A DNA stretch of 64,000 bases, from the NCBI GenBank assembly GCA_019636615.1, contig JAHBXF010000001.1, positions 1,426,001 to 1,490,000 of the forward strand, read 5' to 3'. Source of the stretch: Phycisphaeraceae bacterium. GTDB taxonomy: Bacteria > Planctomycetota > Phycisphaerae > Phycisphaerales > UBA1924. Positions 17,878 to 26,357 of the stretch are shown here, piece by piece. Below the pieces are notes generated by a model. It was given only the letters and a program-made list of their open reading frames with translations, made no database searches and was not told the origin of the DNA. Within the stretch, counting starts at the first letter, position 1, and every line of letters starts with the position of its first letter. Position numbers and translations under genes: made by a program.

Positions 17878-18782
17878 CGCACGTACAGAATCAACTGCAT
17901 CGGTCGCAGCGGCGCGTGTGCCGCGTGCTCGGCCAGGCGCGATCGACCCAGCGGTACAAGGCTGTGCCCAGAGACGATGATGCGCGTCTGGTGCAGCGGA
18001 TGCACGAGCTGGTCCGTCGGCATCCTCGGCGTGGCTACCGGATGATGTGCGGGATGCTGCGGCTCGAAGGGTTCCGCGTGAACTTCAAGCGTGTGCACCG
18101 GCTGTGGCGTCGTGAGGGCTTCAGAGTGCCCCAGAAGCAGCACAAACGCAGGCGTCTGGGCCACTCGGAGAACGGCATCGTGCGGCGTCGGGCCGAGCAC
18201 AAGGACCATGTGTGGTGCGTGGACTTCATCTATGACCGGGATGAGCGTGACCGTCAGCTCAAGTGCTTGAGCGTGATCGATGAGTTCACACGGGAGTGCC
18301 TGGCGCTGGAGGTGGACCGGTGCATCACCGGCGCGGACGTTGTTGATGTGCTGACGGAGTTGATGACCATCCGCGGGGTGCCGGTGCACATCCGCAGCGA
18401 CAACGGGCCGGAGTTCGTGGCCAAGGCCCTCAGGCGGATGGCCGAGATCACGGGCATAGAGAACCTGTACATCGCGCCCGGGAGCCCGTGGGAGAACGGG
18501 TACGCCGAGAGCTTCCACTCGCGGCTGCGGGATGAACTGCTCAACGCTGAAGAGTTCGCGGATGTGCGGGAGGCCAAGGCGCTGGCCGCGGCGTGGAAGA
18601 ACGAGTACAACCATCGTCGGCCGCACTCGTCGCTGGGGTATGTCCCGCCGGCGGTGTACGCGGCGAATCTTGAGAGGGGAGACGAGGCCCCTCTCCCCTC
18701 TCAAACTCACCCCTCTACCCCCCACGAGACGGATTCGTTCATGATCGAGGCGATGGCCGGTACAATCAACCGACTCTCATAG
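17874..18782 (+). CDS. IS3-family transposase OrfB, copy C
   Basis: 302 residues, full length, with the DDE residues in WCVDFIYD, IRSDNGPEF and GYAESFHSRL. With copy A this is one of two intact OrfB genes, so the element family may still be mobile here. GTG start overlapping the orfA stop. Confidence 0.95.
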   Translation: MTHVQNQLHRSQRRVCRVLGQARSTQRYKAVPRDDDARLVQRMHELVRRHPRRGYRMMCGMLRLEGFRVNFKRVHRLWRREGFRVPQKQHKRRRLGHSENGIVRRRAEHKDHVWCVDFIYDRDERDRQLKCLSVIDEFTRECLALEVDRCITGADVVDVLTELMTIRGVPVHIRSDNGPEFVAKALRRMAEITGIENLYIAPGSPWENGYAESFHSRLRDELLNAEEFADVREAKALAAAWKNEYNHRRPHSSLGYVPPAVYAANLERGDEAPLPSQTHPSTPHETDSFMIEAMAGTINRLS

Positions 18783-20317
18783 GGCCTGGTACAGAAAGTG
18801 GGGGCAGGTCACAAGGACCATGTGTGGTGCGTGGACTTCATCTATGACCGGGATGAGCGTGACCGTCAGCTCAAGTGCTTGAGCGTGATCGATGAGTTCA
18901 CACGGGAGTGCCTGGCGCTGGAGGTGGACCGGTGCATCACCGGCGCGGACGTTGTTGATGTGCTGACGGAGTTGATGACCATCCGCGGGGTGCCGGTGCA
19001 CATCCGCAGCGACAACGGGCCGGAGTTCGTGGCCAAGGCCCTCAGGCGGATGGCCGAGATCACGGGCATAGAGAACCTGTACATCGCGCCCGGGAGCCCG
19101 TGGGAGAACGGGTACGCCGAGAGCTTCCACTCGCGGCTGCGGGATGAACTGCTCAACGCTGAAGAGTTCGCGGATGTGCGGGAGGCCAAGGCGCTGGCCG
19201 CGGCGTGGAAGAACGAGTACAACCATCGTCGGCCGCACTCGTCGCTGGGGTATGTCCCGCCGGCGGTGTACGCGGCGAATCTTGAGAGGGGAGACGAGGC
19301 CCCTCTCCCCTCTCAAACTCACCCCTCTACCCCCCACGAGACGGATTCGTTCATGATCGAGGCGATGGCCGGTACAATCAACCGACTCTCATAGGACCTG
19401 GTACAGAAAGTGGGGGCAGGTCAGACCGGGGAGAGACGCTGAGTTTTCAACGGGGTAACTCGGCAGATCAGTCGGGCGTGTGGTCGCTCATCAGAGCCTT
19501 GATGTTGGACTACGCAGTGATCATACCAGTGTCGCTGCTTCTGTTTAGCTTCATCCCCCGGTATCCAGGCGCCCCGTCTCCTTTGGCCCTGACGATGTTT
19601 CTCGTCGTGGTGTGGGGAGTCATGAATCTCGTGAAAAGTGTGATGTCAGCGAATGCTCCGCAGTTGACGCCCCTCTCGGATCACCTCACAGCCCTCAGGA
19701 TGTGCGGGGCATGCGGGAACGACCTGCGCACGGCGGATGTACACGCCGACGGTTGCGTGGTGTGCTCTGAGTGCGGCGCGGCCTGGCGCCGTGACCGTTT
19801 CCTGCTGGATGAGAAGGCCGCGCTTGATCCCGCGGCTCTTCGCACACTCATCAAGAAGGGATATCTGGCGAAGCATGGTGACCTAACCACCGACCACCGC
19901 GGCGTGCTGCTTGAGGTGCCATTGCGGTGCCCGCCGCGATGGTTTGGCTTGGGCAAAGCCCCCGTTGAAGTTGAAGATCGCTTCATTGCGGTCGCACCCG
20001 AGAAATACAGGCGTTTCTTGTTGGCAACTGGTTCTGCCGCGACTGTGCTCCTGGTTGTGAGCATTGCGGCGCAGGTCATATTTCCTCCACGAGACTTGGA
20101 TCGTAACGTAAGTTTGATGATCACCACGGGGCTGAGTATTGCGTTCGCATCCATAGGGATGTGGCGGATCTACCGCGGAGGATTGATTCTTCGCATGCCA
20201 GTCGTGGAGTTCGGGCTGTCAGCACCTGTGGCAGACGATGGCCACCGGCAGACCCCATAACTCTCGGAGGGTGGTGTGTACCGGGTGCTAACGGGCGTGG
20301 AAGCGCCCGCCGCTTAG

Positions 20318-20446
20318 CAGGCTGTTGAAAAAGTCCATTTGGGGTCTTCGTAGCAACGCTTTCTATCCCTACGACCCAGTCATAGAGCCAGAAAGTCGGC
20401 TGGAATGCCTCGGGCCGGAGGGTCGAAAACGTTTTTCAACAGTCTG
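20318..20446. mobile_element. 129-bp MITE-like non-coding element
   Basis: Terminal inverted repeats CAGGCTGTTGAAAAA and (complement of the right end) CAGACTGTTGAAAAA differ at one of 15 positions. The element is flanked by the direct repeat TTAG (20314-20317 and 20447-20450). TTAG fits the YTAR-type 4-bp target of IS5-group elements, and CAGGCTGTTGAAAAA-like ends occur on several IS families. The 129 bp contain no reading frame of note. It lies between the interrupted paralogue 4 and the radical SAM gene, about 80 bp upstream of the latter. Confidence 0.85.
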
Positions 20447-20525
20447 TTAGGGCTTATTGGCCCGATCTGGAAAAATCTGACGGGCACAAAGAAACCGTTG
20501 GGGCCCACGGCTAGTATTTACTAAC

Positions 20526-21869
20526 ATGCCTCGACTCGCACTTGTCGCCATGGCCGGTTTCCGAATCCGCGAGCCCGAAATGCTCGCCCTAGGGATGCGG
20601 CTGCCGAGCCTCGCACAGCGCGCGGCCGCGGTGGGGGCGCTGCCCAGCCTGGGCCTTCTCACGCTCGCGGGGCTTGCGCCCGCGCACTGGGAGATGACCT
20701 GGCACGAATCGACATCGCAGCGAGATCCAGAGTCGTTGGCCGCGCTGGCGGAGCGGATCGCCGCGACGCGCCCGGACCTTGCGGCGATCTCCGCGCTCAC
20801 GGCGAGCATCGATGATGCGTACGCCTTGGCGGGCTTGCTCCGGCGGCGCGGCGTGCGCGTGGTGATGGGCGGGTTGCACGTGACCTCGTGCCCGGATGAG
20901 GCTTCGCAACAGTGCGATGCGGTGGTGGTGGGCGAGGCGGAGGGTGTGTGGGAGCGGGTGTTGGAAGATGCCGCGGGGGGCAGGCTTGCGACGCGGTACC
21001 GCGCAGAGAAGCCGTTTGATCTTGGGCAAGCGCCCCTGCCACGGTGGGATCTGCTGGGCGGACGCGCTCGCCCCCGATACACGCTGCAGACCTCGCGCGG
21101 CTGCCCGTTCGCGTGCGACTTCTGCGGGGCCAGCCGGTTGCTCGGTCCGTTCCGGGAGAAGCCCGCGGAGCGCATCGCGGCGGAACTGAAACATATCACG
21201 AGCAGGCAGCCACGGGCGTGCATCGAGCTGGCCGACGACAATACGTTCGCGGGTCGCCGCGACCCCGGGCTGTTGCTGGCGGCGATGGCCAGGAGCGGCG
21301 TGAGGTGGTTTACCGAGTGCGACTGGCGGATCGGTGAGCGCCCGGATGTGCTCTCAGCGCTCGCGGCAAGCGGGTGTGTGCAGGTGCTGGTGGGCGTGGA
21401 GACGATGGAGGTTGGGGCTGAGTCGTACTCGGGCTTTGGTGCCAAGCGTGCGCCGCTGGCGCGTGTGGAGCGGGCGCTCGAAAACATACAGAAAGCAGGC
21501 GTGGCGGTGATCGGGTGCTTTGTTGTGGGCGGCGATCACGACGATGAAGAGTCGATCATGCGGCTTGGCCAATGGTTGCTTGAGGCACCCCTGGCCGATG
21601 TTCAGATCACGGTGCAGACCCCGTTCCCGGGCACGCCGCTGCGTGAACGGCTGGCGAGAGAAGGGCGTCTGCTGCCCGATCGCGGCTGGGAGTCGTGCAC
21701 GCTCTTTGATGTCGCGTATCAGCCGGCGCGGATGACGGTGCAAAGTCTTGAGCGTGCGTTCCGGTACCTGGTGGCGCTGGTGCACGCGCCGCGGGCGGGG
21801 GCGCGGCGAGCGGCCATCCGCAAGCAGGTGTGGGCGCAGCGATACGGAGCCAAACAGGAGTCTGCGTGA
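20526..21869 (+). CDS. B12-binding-type radical SAM protein
   Basis: 447 residues. The N-terminal part (about 1-150) resembles the cobalamin-binding/Rossmann half found before radical SAM domains (RPDLAAISALTASIDDAYALAGLLRRRGVRVVMGGLHVT and the GEAEGVW turn). The radical SAM core starts at RGCPFACDFCGAS, giving the CxxxCxxC cluster ligands C193, C197 and C200 that bind a [4Fe-4S] cluster to cleave S-adenosylmethionine. Later motifs (ELADDNTFAGRRD, VLVGVETM, GCFVVGGDHDDEESI, PFPGTPLRERL) match the B12-radical SAM oxidoreductase/methyltransferase group. The substrate is not evident; many relatives act on lipids or hopanoids. The stop overlaps the start of the following membrane protein gene (ATGA), so the two form an operon and may work together at the membrane. 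Confidence 0.88.
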   Translation: MPRLALVAMAGFRIREPEMLALGMRLPSLAQRAAAVGALPSLGLLTLAGLAPAHWEMTWHESTSQRDPESLAALAERIAATRPDLAAISALTASIDDAYALAGLLRRRGVRVVMGGLHVTSCPDEASQQCDAVVVGEAEGVWERVLEDAAGGRLATRYRAEKPFDLGQAPLPRWDLLGGRARPRYTLQTSRGCPFACDFCGASRLLGPFREKPAERIAAELKHITSRQPRACIELADDNTFAGRRDPGLLLAAMARSGVRWFTECDWRIGERPDVLSALAASGCVQVLVGVETMEVGAESYSGFGAKRAPLARVERALENIQKAGVAVIGCFVVGGDHDDEESIMRLGQWLLEAPLADVQITVQTPFPGTPLRERLAREGRLLPDRGWESCTLFDVAYQPARMTVQSLERAFRYLVALVHAPRAGARRAAIRKQVWAQRYGAKQESA

Positions 21870-23245
21870 TGAACAGGGATGAAGACAGCAAGGGTGAGCC
21901 AGGGCACGGCGGGTCGCAGGATGAGACGCAGAACGGGTCGCAGGGCGGGCGGCTGGGCGTGCGCGATCTGGCGGCGTTTCAGTTCGGGAGCCGGCGCGCG
22001 ATCGAGCGCATCGCGGCCACGCCGGCGGCGCTGGCGGTGGGGTTGCTGCTGGTGTTGAGCGCGAGCATCGCACGCAACTATGACGGGTCATACCTGGTGC
22101 GCGAGTGGGACGTGCTGCTGCACGGCGTTGTGGTTTCGATCGGCAACTCGTTTGCGCTGTACTGCCTGTTTGCGTTCGCGGCGCGAAAAGCGGGCGAGAG
22201 TTCGATGCCCTTCTGGCGCGGCTACCGCGCCTTCCTCACGCTCTTCTGGTTCACGAGCCCCACGGCGTGGTTCTACGCGGTGCCTTATGAGCACTTTCTT
22301 GCGCCGCTCGACGCGGTGAACGCGAACGTGATCACGCTGGGCTTTGTGTCGGTGTGGCGTGTCGCGCTGATCACGCGGGTGTGCTGCGTGCTGTGGGGCG
22401 CACGGGTGCGTGACGCGCTGTCGATTGTGCTGGGCTTCTGCGGGGCGGTGCTCCTGATCGCGGTGCTGGCTTCGCCTTGGCCGGTGGTTGATTTCATGAG
22501 CGGCGTGCGGAGCATCTCGGAGGCCGAGGCCGCGATGAACGGGATCAACCTCCTGGTCCGTGTGATTGTGATCATGCTCTCGCCGGTGTACCTCATCATC
22601 GGGCTCGTTGGGCTCAAGATGTTCAAGAACTCATGGTCGCTTGCCCCGTGGCGCATGCGCGGGCTCTCCGCGGGTGTGTACTTGGCGATGGTCGGCGTGG
22701 TCGCGGCGTGCGGCGTCGGTCTGTCGCTGATGCAACCGGCGCAGGCGCGTCGTCATCACGCGGAAAGCCTGCTGAAGAACGGCGAGGTCGAAGAGGGGCT
22801 GGCGTATATGTCGCGCTACACGAGGCGGGACTTTCCGCCCGCGTGGGAGCCCAAGTTGGTCAGCGATCTGGGGAAGGACGGTCCGCGGATGTCGGCGGTG
22901 CGTGCCGCGATCGAACAGGAGACGCTCGCGGAGTGGCTCAAGCCCATCTGTGTAGATGCCAGTTGGCGCGAATATCTGCGACAGGACACGCTGTTTATGT
23001 GGAATCATCCGGGGCCGTCGCTGATGCCCGCAGATATCAGCGAGCAAGTGCAGTGGAATGAGAACTACACGGCGCGTGATAGGTTTGAGAGCGACGGAGG
23101 CGATGCCGTGAGTGTCTTCAGGCTGCATCTCAAGCACGACACGCGCATGTCGGAAGCAGATCGCGAGGTTCTCCGTGTGTGGATCAGCGCGATCGAGGCA
23201 GAGCGTGCCGAGGCGGATGCGCCGAAGACAGAGCCTCGCGAGTGA
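21869..23245 (+). CDS. Polytopic membrane protein in operon with radical SAM gene
   Basis: 458 residues, no family recognised. The ATG at 21869 overlaps the preceding stop and has CAGGAG eight bases upstream. After a polar N-terminus rich in Gln/Gly/Glu (1-30), about six hydrophobic helices occupy residues 50-300 (for example ALAVGLLLVLSASIA, VLGFCGAVLLIAVLAS, AGVYLAMVGVVAACGVGLSL). The C-terminal 150 residues are soluble and charged (MSRYTRRDFPPAWEPKLVSD...). The translational coupling suggests a shared role with the radical SAM enzyme; the specific function cannot be deduced. Confidence 0.7.
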   Translation: MNRDEDSKGEPGHGGSQDETQNGSQGGRLGVRDLAAFQFGSRRAIERIAATPAALAVGLLLVLSASIARNYDGSYLVREWDVLLHGVVVSIGNSFALYCLFAFAARKAGESSMPFWRGYRAFLTLFWFTSPTAWFYAVPYEHFLAPLDAVNANVITLGFVSVWRVALITRVCCVLWGARVRDALSIVLGFCGAVLLIAVLASPWPVVDFMSGVRSISEAEAAMNGINLLVRVIVIMLSPVYLIIGLVGLKMFKNSWSLAPWRMRGLSAGVYLAMVGVVAACGVGLSLMQPAQARRHHAESLLKNGEVEEGLAYMSRYTRRDFPPAWEPKLVSDLGKDGPRMSAVRAAIEQETLAEWLKPICVDASWREYLRQDTLFMWNHPGPSLMPADISEQVQWNENYTARDRFESDGGDAVSVFRLHLKHDTRMSEADREVLRVWISAIEAERAEADAPKTEPRE

Positions 23246-23337
23246 TGCGGGTGTCTGGGGCGGTGCGATGGTCTGGCGGAGAGCGCGTGCGGCCCTGGCT
23301 GTCGCGGCCATGATCGCGGACAGCGCACAGGCCGCGC

Positions 23338-24627
23338 TCAGTTCTTCTGTTCCGCCGCGCGGGCGGTGCGGGCCTTGAGCGCGCCCGGGCTCATGGCGCT
23401 GGCGTCGACGATGGGGCGCGGCTGGGTCGCCGGGCCGATGGGCTCGTGGGTTTCGATCCACGCGCTGCCGAAGATGGCGAGCAGGTCTGAGAGTGGGACA
23501 TCGAAGCGGCCGCGCCGTGTGAGGTAGCCGTTGTCGAGGCCCGGCTCGCCCTTGGGTGAGAAGGTGTTGCTGTGCGGGTTCCAGAGTGTGGCGGTGTGGG
23601 TGTCGGCGTCGTACGCGATGAGGGCGTAGGCATGGCGGCGGGGCACGCCGGGCGTGGCGACTTCGGCGGGCGTTGAAACGACGACGAGGCGCGAATCGGC
23701 GGCGGCGTCGGCGAATGCCTTGTGAACGCGCTGAAAGAGGGCTTCTTGCGGGGAGAGGGCTGAGGCGCTGGGGGTTGCGGGGCGCGACGAGACGCGGAAG
23801 GGGATGCGCATCGCGCGGTGGCCGGTGAGGGCTTCGATGATTGGGCCGGAAGACCCGCCACGCGCGATGGCGTCGGTGGGTGTGAGGGTGCGCTGGTCTT
23901 CGGGGCGGCGGAGCGCAACGTGGCTGCCCCAGGCTTTTTCAACGGCGGGCATCCACGCGCCGTCTCGCCCGGATGTTGAGGAGAGGGCGATGTCGGCGTC
24001 GGTGATGGGATCGATGCGGACGAGGAGGCTTTGGTCGGCGGAACGGATGCGCATGGAGGCCGCGCCGTCTTGATGCTGGATGAAGAGGCGGTAGGTGAGG
24101 GCGGGGTCGCGGGCGATGAAAGCGCCGACGGGCGCGATGAGGAAGCAACTGCCTAATGGGCCTTGGCGGAGTGATGCAAGTGAGGGTTCTTCGCGCGCGA
24201 AGAGCGCGCGGGGCGTGGTGCGGATGCGGTCCGCGGCGCGCCGGAAGCGCGATTCGAAGGGGGGCCTGCCGGATGCGGGGCCCGCGCTGCCGTCGAAGGC
24301 GGCGTCGGAATCATCGGCATCGGCCTGTGTGGGCTCGATGCCATCGACGAGGTATTCGTGCGTGAGCGGGGGCAGTGTCCAGCGGGTGGAGCGGGCGACG
24401 GCCTTGATTGTGGCCATCGCCGCGGCCTGATGCCCGGCGAGATCGGCGCGGCTGGCCCACGAGTCGATCTCGTCGAGGGAGAGGGTGCCGTCGCCGTCAA
24501 GATCCCACAGCGAGAAGTTGTCGCGGACGACCTCGGTGAAGCGCGGGAGCGATTGCTGCGCGGCGACGTGGCCCGCGGCGAGCAGGAACGCGGCGAAGAG
24601 GGGGAGCGTGCGGCGCGCGTTGGTCAT
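23338..24627 (-). CDS. Secreted calpain-like (C2-type) cysteine protease with EF-hand
   Basis: 429 residues with a signal peptide (RRTLPLFAAFLLAAGHVAAQ). An EF-hand loop DLDGDGTLSLDE (residues 42-53) has all calcium-ligand positions. The second half matches the calpain cysteine protease core: QGPLGSCFLIAPVGA with the nucleophile C161, DGAWMPAVEKAWGSH (the W...EKA. element), catalytic His in RRHAYALIAYD (H332) and catalytic Asn in LWNPHSN (N350). Calpains use a Cys-His-Asn triad and calcium; the combination with an N-terminal EF-hand and a secretion signal is uncommon. GSC replaces the usual GDC before the nucleophile. It converges with the membrane protein gene and stands as a single gene. 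Confidence 0.82.
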   Translation of the reverse strand: MTNARRTLPLFAAFLLAAGHVAAQQSLPRFTEVVRDNFSLWDLDGDGTLSLDEIDSWASRADLAGHQAAAMATIKAVARSTRWTLPPLTHEYLVDGIEPTQADADDSDAAFDGSAGPASGRPPFESRFRRAADRIRTTPRALFAREEPSLASLRQGPLGSCFLIAPVGAFIARDPALTYRLFIQHQDGAASMRIRSADQSLLVRIDPITDADIALSSTSGRDGAWMPAVEKAWGSHVALRRPEDQRTLTPTDAIARGGSSGPIIEALTGHRAMRIPFRVSSRPATPSASALSPQEALFQRVHKAFADAAADSRLVVVSTPAEVATPGVPRRHAYALIAYDADTHTATLWNPHSNTFSPKGEPGLDNGYLTRRGRFDVPLSDLLAIFGSAWIETHEPIGPATQPRPIVDASAMSPGALKARTARAAEQKN

Positions 24628-24709
24628 TTCAAGGGGAGACTACGCGGGCGGGGGCACGGGCGTTACCGGGGGAAGGGAGGGGTGCAGAGGGGTATGAAAA
24701 GGCAGGCCT

Positions 24710-25129
24710 TCATCGAGGGGCATCTGAAGTGCGCCCGCGGATGACGGTGGGGGCTTGCAGGGGGTTGCCGATGGTGCTGATGTCGTACATCTTGGGTGCG
24801 GGCACGCCGGGGCCGCCGGGGCCGAGCGCTCCGGAGTGGGCGGGATGGCGCGCCCTGGGCGGGCCAGTGTCTGGGCCAGTGTAGATGGCCCGGCCGACGA
24901 GGAGGCCTGAGAAGAAGAGCACCACCCCGGCGGTGATGGCCATGGGCACGGAGAGGGCGGACGCGTCGGCCCTGCGGGAGCGGGCGCGCGGGAGGCGCAG
25001 TTCGCACAGCCAGCGCTGAATGCTGTCGAAGCGGTCGGCGAGGGTGTAGCGCGCGCAGCGCATGCGCCATGCGAGGTCCCACCTCACGTGGCTCCACCAT
25101 TCGCTGGCTCGCTGGGTCACAGTTCTCAT
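24710..25129 (-). CDS. Single-pass membrane protein paired with pseudopilin, unknown
   Basis: 139 residues. A charged amphipathic N-terminal part rich in Arg/Trp (about 1-60) precedes one hydrophobic helix (PMAITAGVVLFFSGLLVGRAI, about 62-82) and a Gly/Pro-rich C-terminus. The start overlaps the stop of the upstream pseudopilin gene by four bases, so the two are translationally coupled. It may assist the pseudopilin, but no family is recognised. Confidence 0.6.
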   Translation of the reverse strand: MRTVTQRASEWWSHVRWDLAWRMRCARYTLADRFDSIQRWLCELRLPRARSRRADASALSVPMAITAGVVLFFSGLLVGRAIYTGPDTGPPRARHPAHSGALGPGGPGVPAPKMYDISTIGNPLQAPTVIRGRTSDAPR

Positions 25130-25947
25130 GGAGGAGAGGCGGCGCCGGGGGCGATGTCGATTCCTTTCACACCGAACGCGGTCTTGCTGAAGATGGATGG
25201 AGTGTAGATGCCCCCCTCACTCTCGTTATACGCAAGGTCAACGCCGAGGAGCGCGCCATCGACGGTAATGGTGGTGAGGGTGAGGGGCTGGGCGCGGCGA
25301 GGGTTCCGCAGGTCGGCACGCTGCCAGAGCAGGCCCTTCTGCGCAGGGTAGGTGACATCGCTGAGTGTCTGCGTCATGATCTTGCCGCGCGCGGGGAGTG
25401 TGCTGCCGATGCCGAAGCGTCCCGGCTTCATCCAGAATGTGCAACTGTAATAAAACGAAGTCGGGTAGAGGTCTTCGCGCTGGGGCACCCCCGACCCGCT
25501 CGCCAAGCGGCGGCGGCGATCGGCGAGAAGTTCGGCATCGGCGGGGGAGTACTGCTCCTCGGGCGCGCGGCTGCCGCCGCGCCACTCGGCGAGGTAGGAG
25601 TACCAGACGGTGGCGAACGCCTCGGTGTCGTGGTGTTGAAGGACGAGATCCATGAAAGGCCAGGTGAGGGTGGGGTCTCCGATGGCGTGCGCGATGTTCC
25701 AGTTGGCCGGCATCTCGAGGAATGAGGCGTTGTCGGGGAAGGGGTTGAGGAATTGCTCCTTGAAGTCGTTGAGGTAACTGACCTTCATCTGCCCCAGGGA
25801 GCGCATGTTGACATGCCCCACCGTGACGCGGGAGTGGTGGCGGGCCTTCGAGAGAGCTGGCAGGAGGATGCCCGCCAGCACCGAGATGATGGCGATGACC
25901 ACGAGGAGTTCGATGAGCGTGAAGGCGCGGCGGGTAAAAGTTGGCAT
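25126..25947 (-). CDS. Prepilin-type secreted protein (pseudopilin N-terminus)
   Basis: 273 residues. [19 protein letters not shown] is the type IV prepilin cleavage and methylation signal: cleavage before F, Glu at position 5 of the mature protein, then a hydrophobic helix. The rest is a globular domain with several aromatic residues and no second helix. Planctomycetes encode many such proteins, often of unknown role in type II secretion or surface structures. GGAAATCACCCG lies upstream of the ATG at 25947. It is first in an operon with the single-pass membrane protein gene. A similar protein is encoded at 40376-41446. Confidence 0.85.
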   Translation of the reverse strand: MPTFTRRAFTLIELLVVIAIISVLAGILLPALSKARHHSRVTVGHVNMRSLGQMKVSYLNDFKEQFLNPFPDNASFLEMPANWNIAHAIGDPTLTWPFMDLVLQHHDTEAFATVWYSYLAEWRGGSRAPEEQYSPADAELLADRRRRLASGSGVPQREDLYPTSFYYSCTFWMKPGRFGIGSTLPARGKIMTQTLSDVTYPAQKGLLWQRADLRNPRRAQPLTLTTITVDGALLGVDLAYNESEGGIYTPSIFSKTAFGVKGIDIAPGAASPP

Positions 25948-26357
25948 CGGGTGATTTCCTTGCTGAGAACTCTTCAGATCCGGTCTGGCCTGTCATCCCC
26001 CGGAATCGGGGCGAGGGATGAACACATACGGCGGTGGAGGGAAGACCTGATGGTGTACCGGTCGGCCCGTGCAAGGTTGCGGGGGGCTCCAGGGCTGGGT
26101 CGGCTGAGCGCGGCCCCCTGGGGCTCGGCTGGCCGGGCGCTGGGTGATGGGCGCTGGGTGATGGGTGCGCCCGAACCGGGAAACCGGGGCGTGGGGCGTT
26201 CGAGGAAAAGGGTGCGGGGCACCGGGGTGTTTCCTACCCTTGGGGCCCAATGCTCGATCCTGCGGCCGACGTGGACCGTGGCCGGGAGGGATCGGCAGGC
26301 GAGGGGGCCGCGCGCGGCAGAGCCGCCCGGCGAGTCTATCTATGAGGAGTTACGCAG
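25948..26357. other. Intergenic region between pseudopilin and PrpD genes
   Basis: About 410 bp without a convincing gene. It contains a perfect 14-bp tandem duplication (GGCGCTGGGTGATG at 26136-26149 and 26150-26163). A GAGGAG Shine-Dalgarno sequence for the PrpD-like gene is near its right end. Both flanking genes point outward, so promoters for both must lie here, but no clear -35/-10 pair is seen. Confidence 0.6.

Larger units (their letters stand above)
17488..18811 (+). mobile_element. IS3-family insertion sequence copy C, complete, nested in copy B
   Basis: 1324 bp with ends TGGCCTGCCCCCC and the complement of TGACCTGCCCCC, flanked by the perfect 4-bp direct repeat CAAG (17484-17487 and 18812-18815). 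It sits inside orfB of copy B in the same orientation. It differs from copies A and B by only a few bases (for example GGGCC versus GGACC near the right end), so it inserted recently. Confidence 0.96.
17158..19394 (+). pseudogene. IS3-family transposase OrfB of copy B, split by copy C
   Basis: The first 110 codons (17158-17487) are intact up to RRRAEHK, where copy C is inserted; the remaining 193 codons including the stop continue at 18816-19394. Both parts together give the expected 302 residues, so excision of copy C with one CAAG repeat would restore the gene. As it stands the DDE core is separated from the N-terminal domain: the first part ends in a short chimeric tail encoded by the copy C end (stop at 17521-17523). 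A 198-residue frame over the distal part, beginning at 18798 within the copy C end, keeps all three catalytic acidic residues. Confidence 0.93.
16772..19423 (+). mobile_element. IS3-family insertion sequence copy B, interrupted by copy C
   Basis: Begins TGGCCTGCCCCCC at 16772 and ends with the complement of TGACCTGCCCCC at 19423. Subtracting the nested copy C (1324 bp) and its 4-bp duplication leaves 1324 bp, exactly the length of copies A and C. Flanking 4-mers are GGCC (16768-16771) and GACC (19424-19427), a target duplication with one mismatch; the paralogues of the host gene have GATC or GACC at this site, so the left copy probably mutated. Confidence 0.93.
16723..20260 (+). pseudogene. 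Zinc-ribbon membrane protein, tandem paralogue 4, interrupted by nested IS elements
   Basis: The 5' end (GTG at 16723, FTKRAIKPCAGSVD...) runs into IS copy B at 16772, and the rest resumes at 19424 (DRGETLSF...). Removing the element with one 4-bp target copy joins the two parts in frame at the conserved DDRGEAL site, which shows it was one gene. The distal part has the ribbon MCGACGNDLRTADVHADGC/CSECGAAW, the DPAALRTLIKKGYLAKH block and hydrophobic segments. Downstream of its stop (20258-20260) the DNA to about 20316 still resembles the second-ribbon region of paralogue 3 (both have GGTGTGTACCGGGTGC), but stops and frame changes break it, so the gene may also have lost its 3' end. The distal piece alone (19478-20260) could give an N-truncated product. 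Confidence 0.85.

Noticed and set aside
12480..19427. The whole 12.5-19.4 kb block as one composite transposon carrying the zinc-ribbon genes
   Set aside because: Outer flanks GTGA and GACC differ, and each IS copy has its own target duplication, so the copies inserted independently.
20314..20450. Rho-independent terminator for paralogue 4
   Set aside because: The inverted ends are about 100 bp apart and flanked by a direct repeat, which fits a transposable element, not a terminator hairpin.
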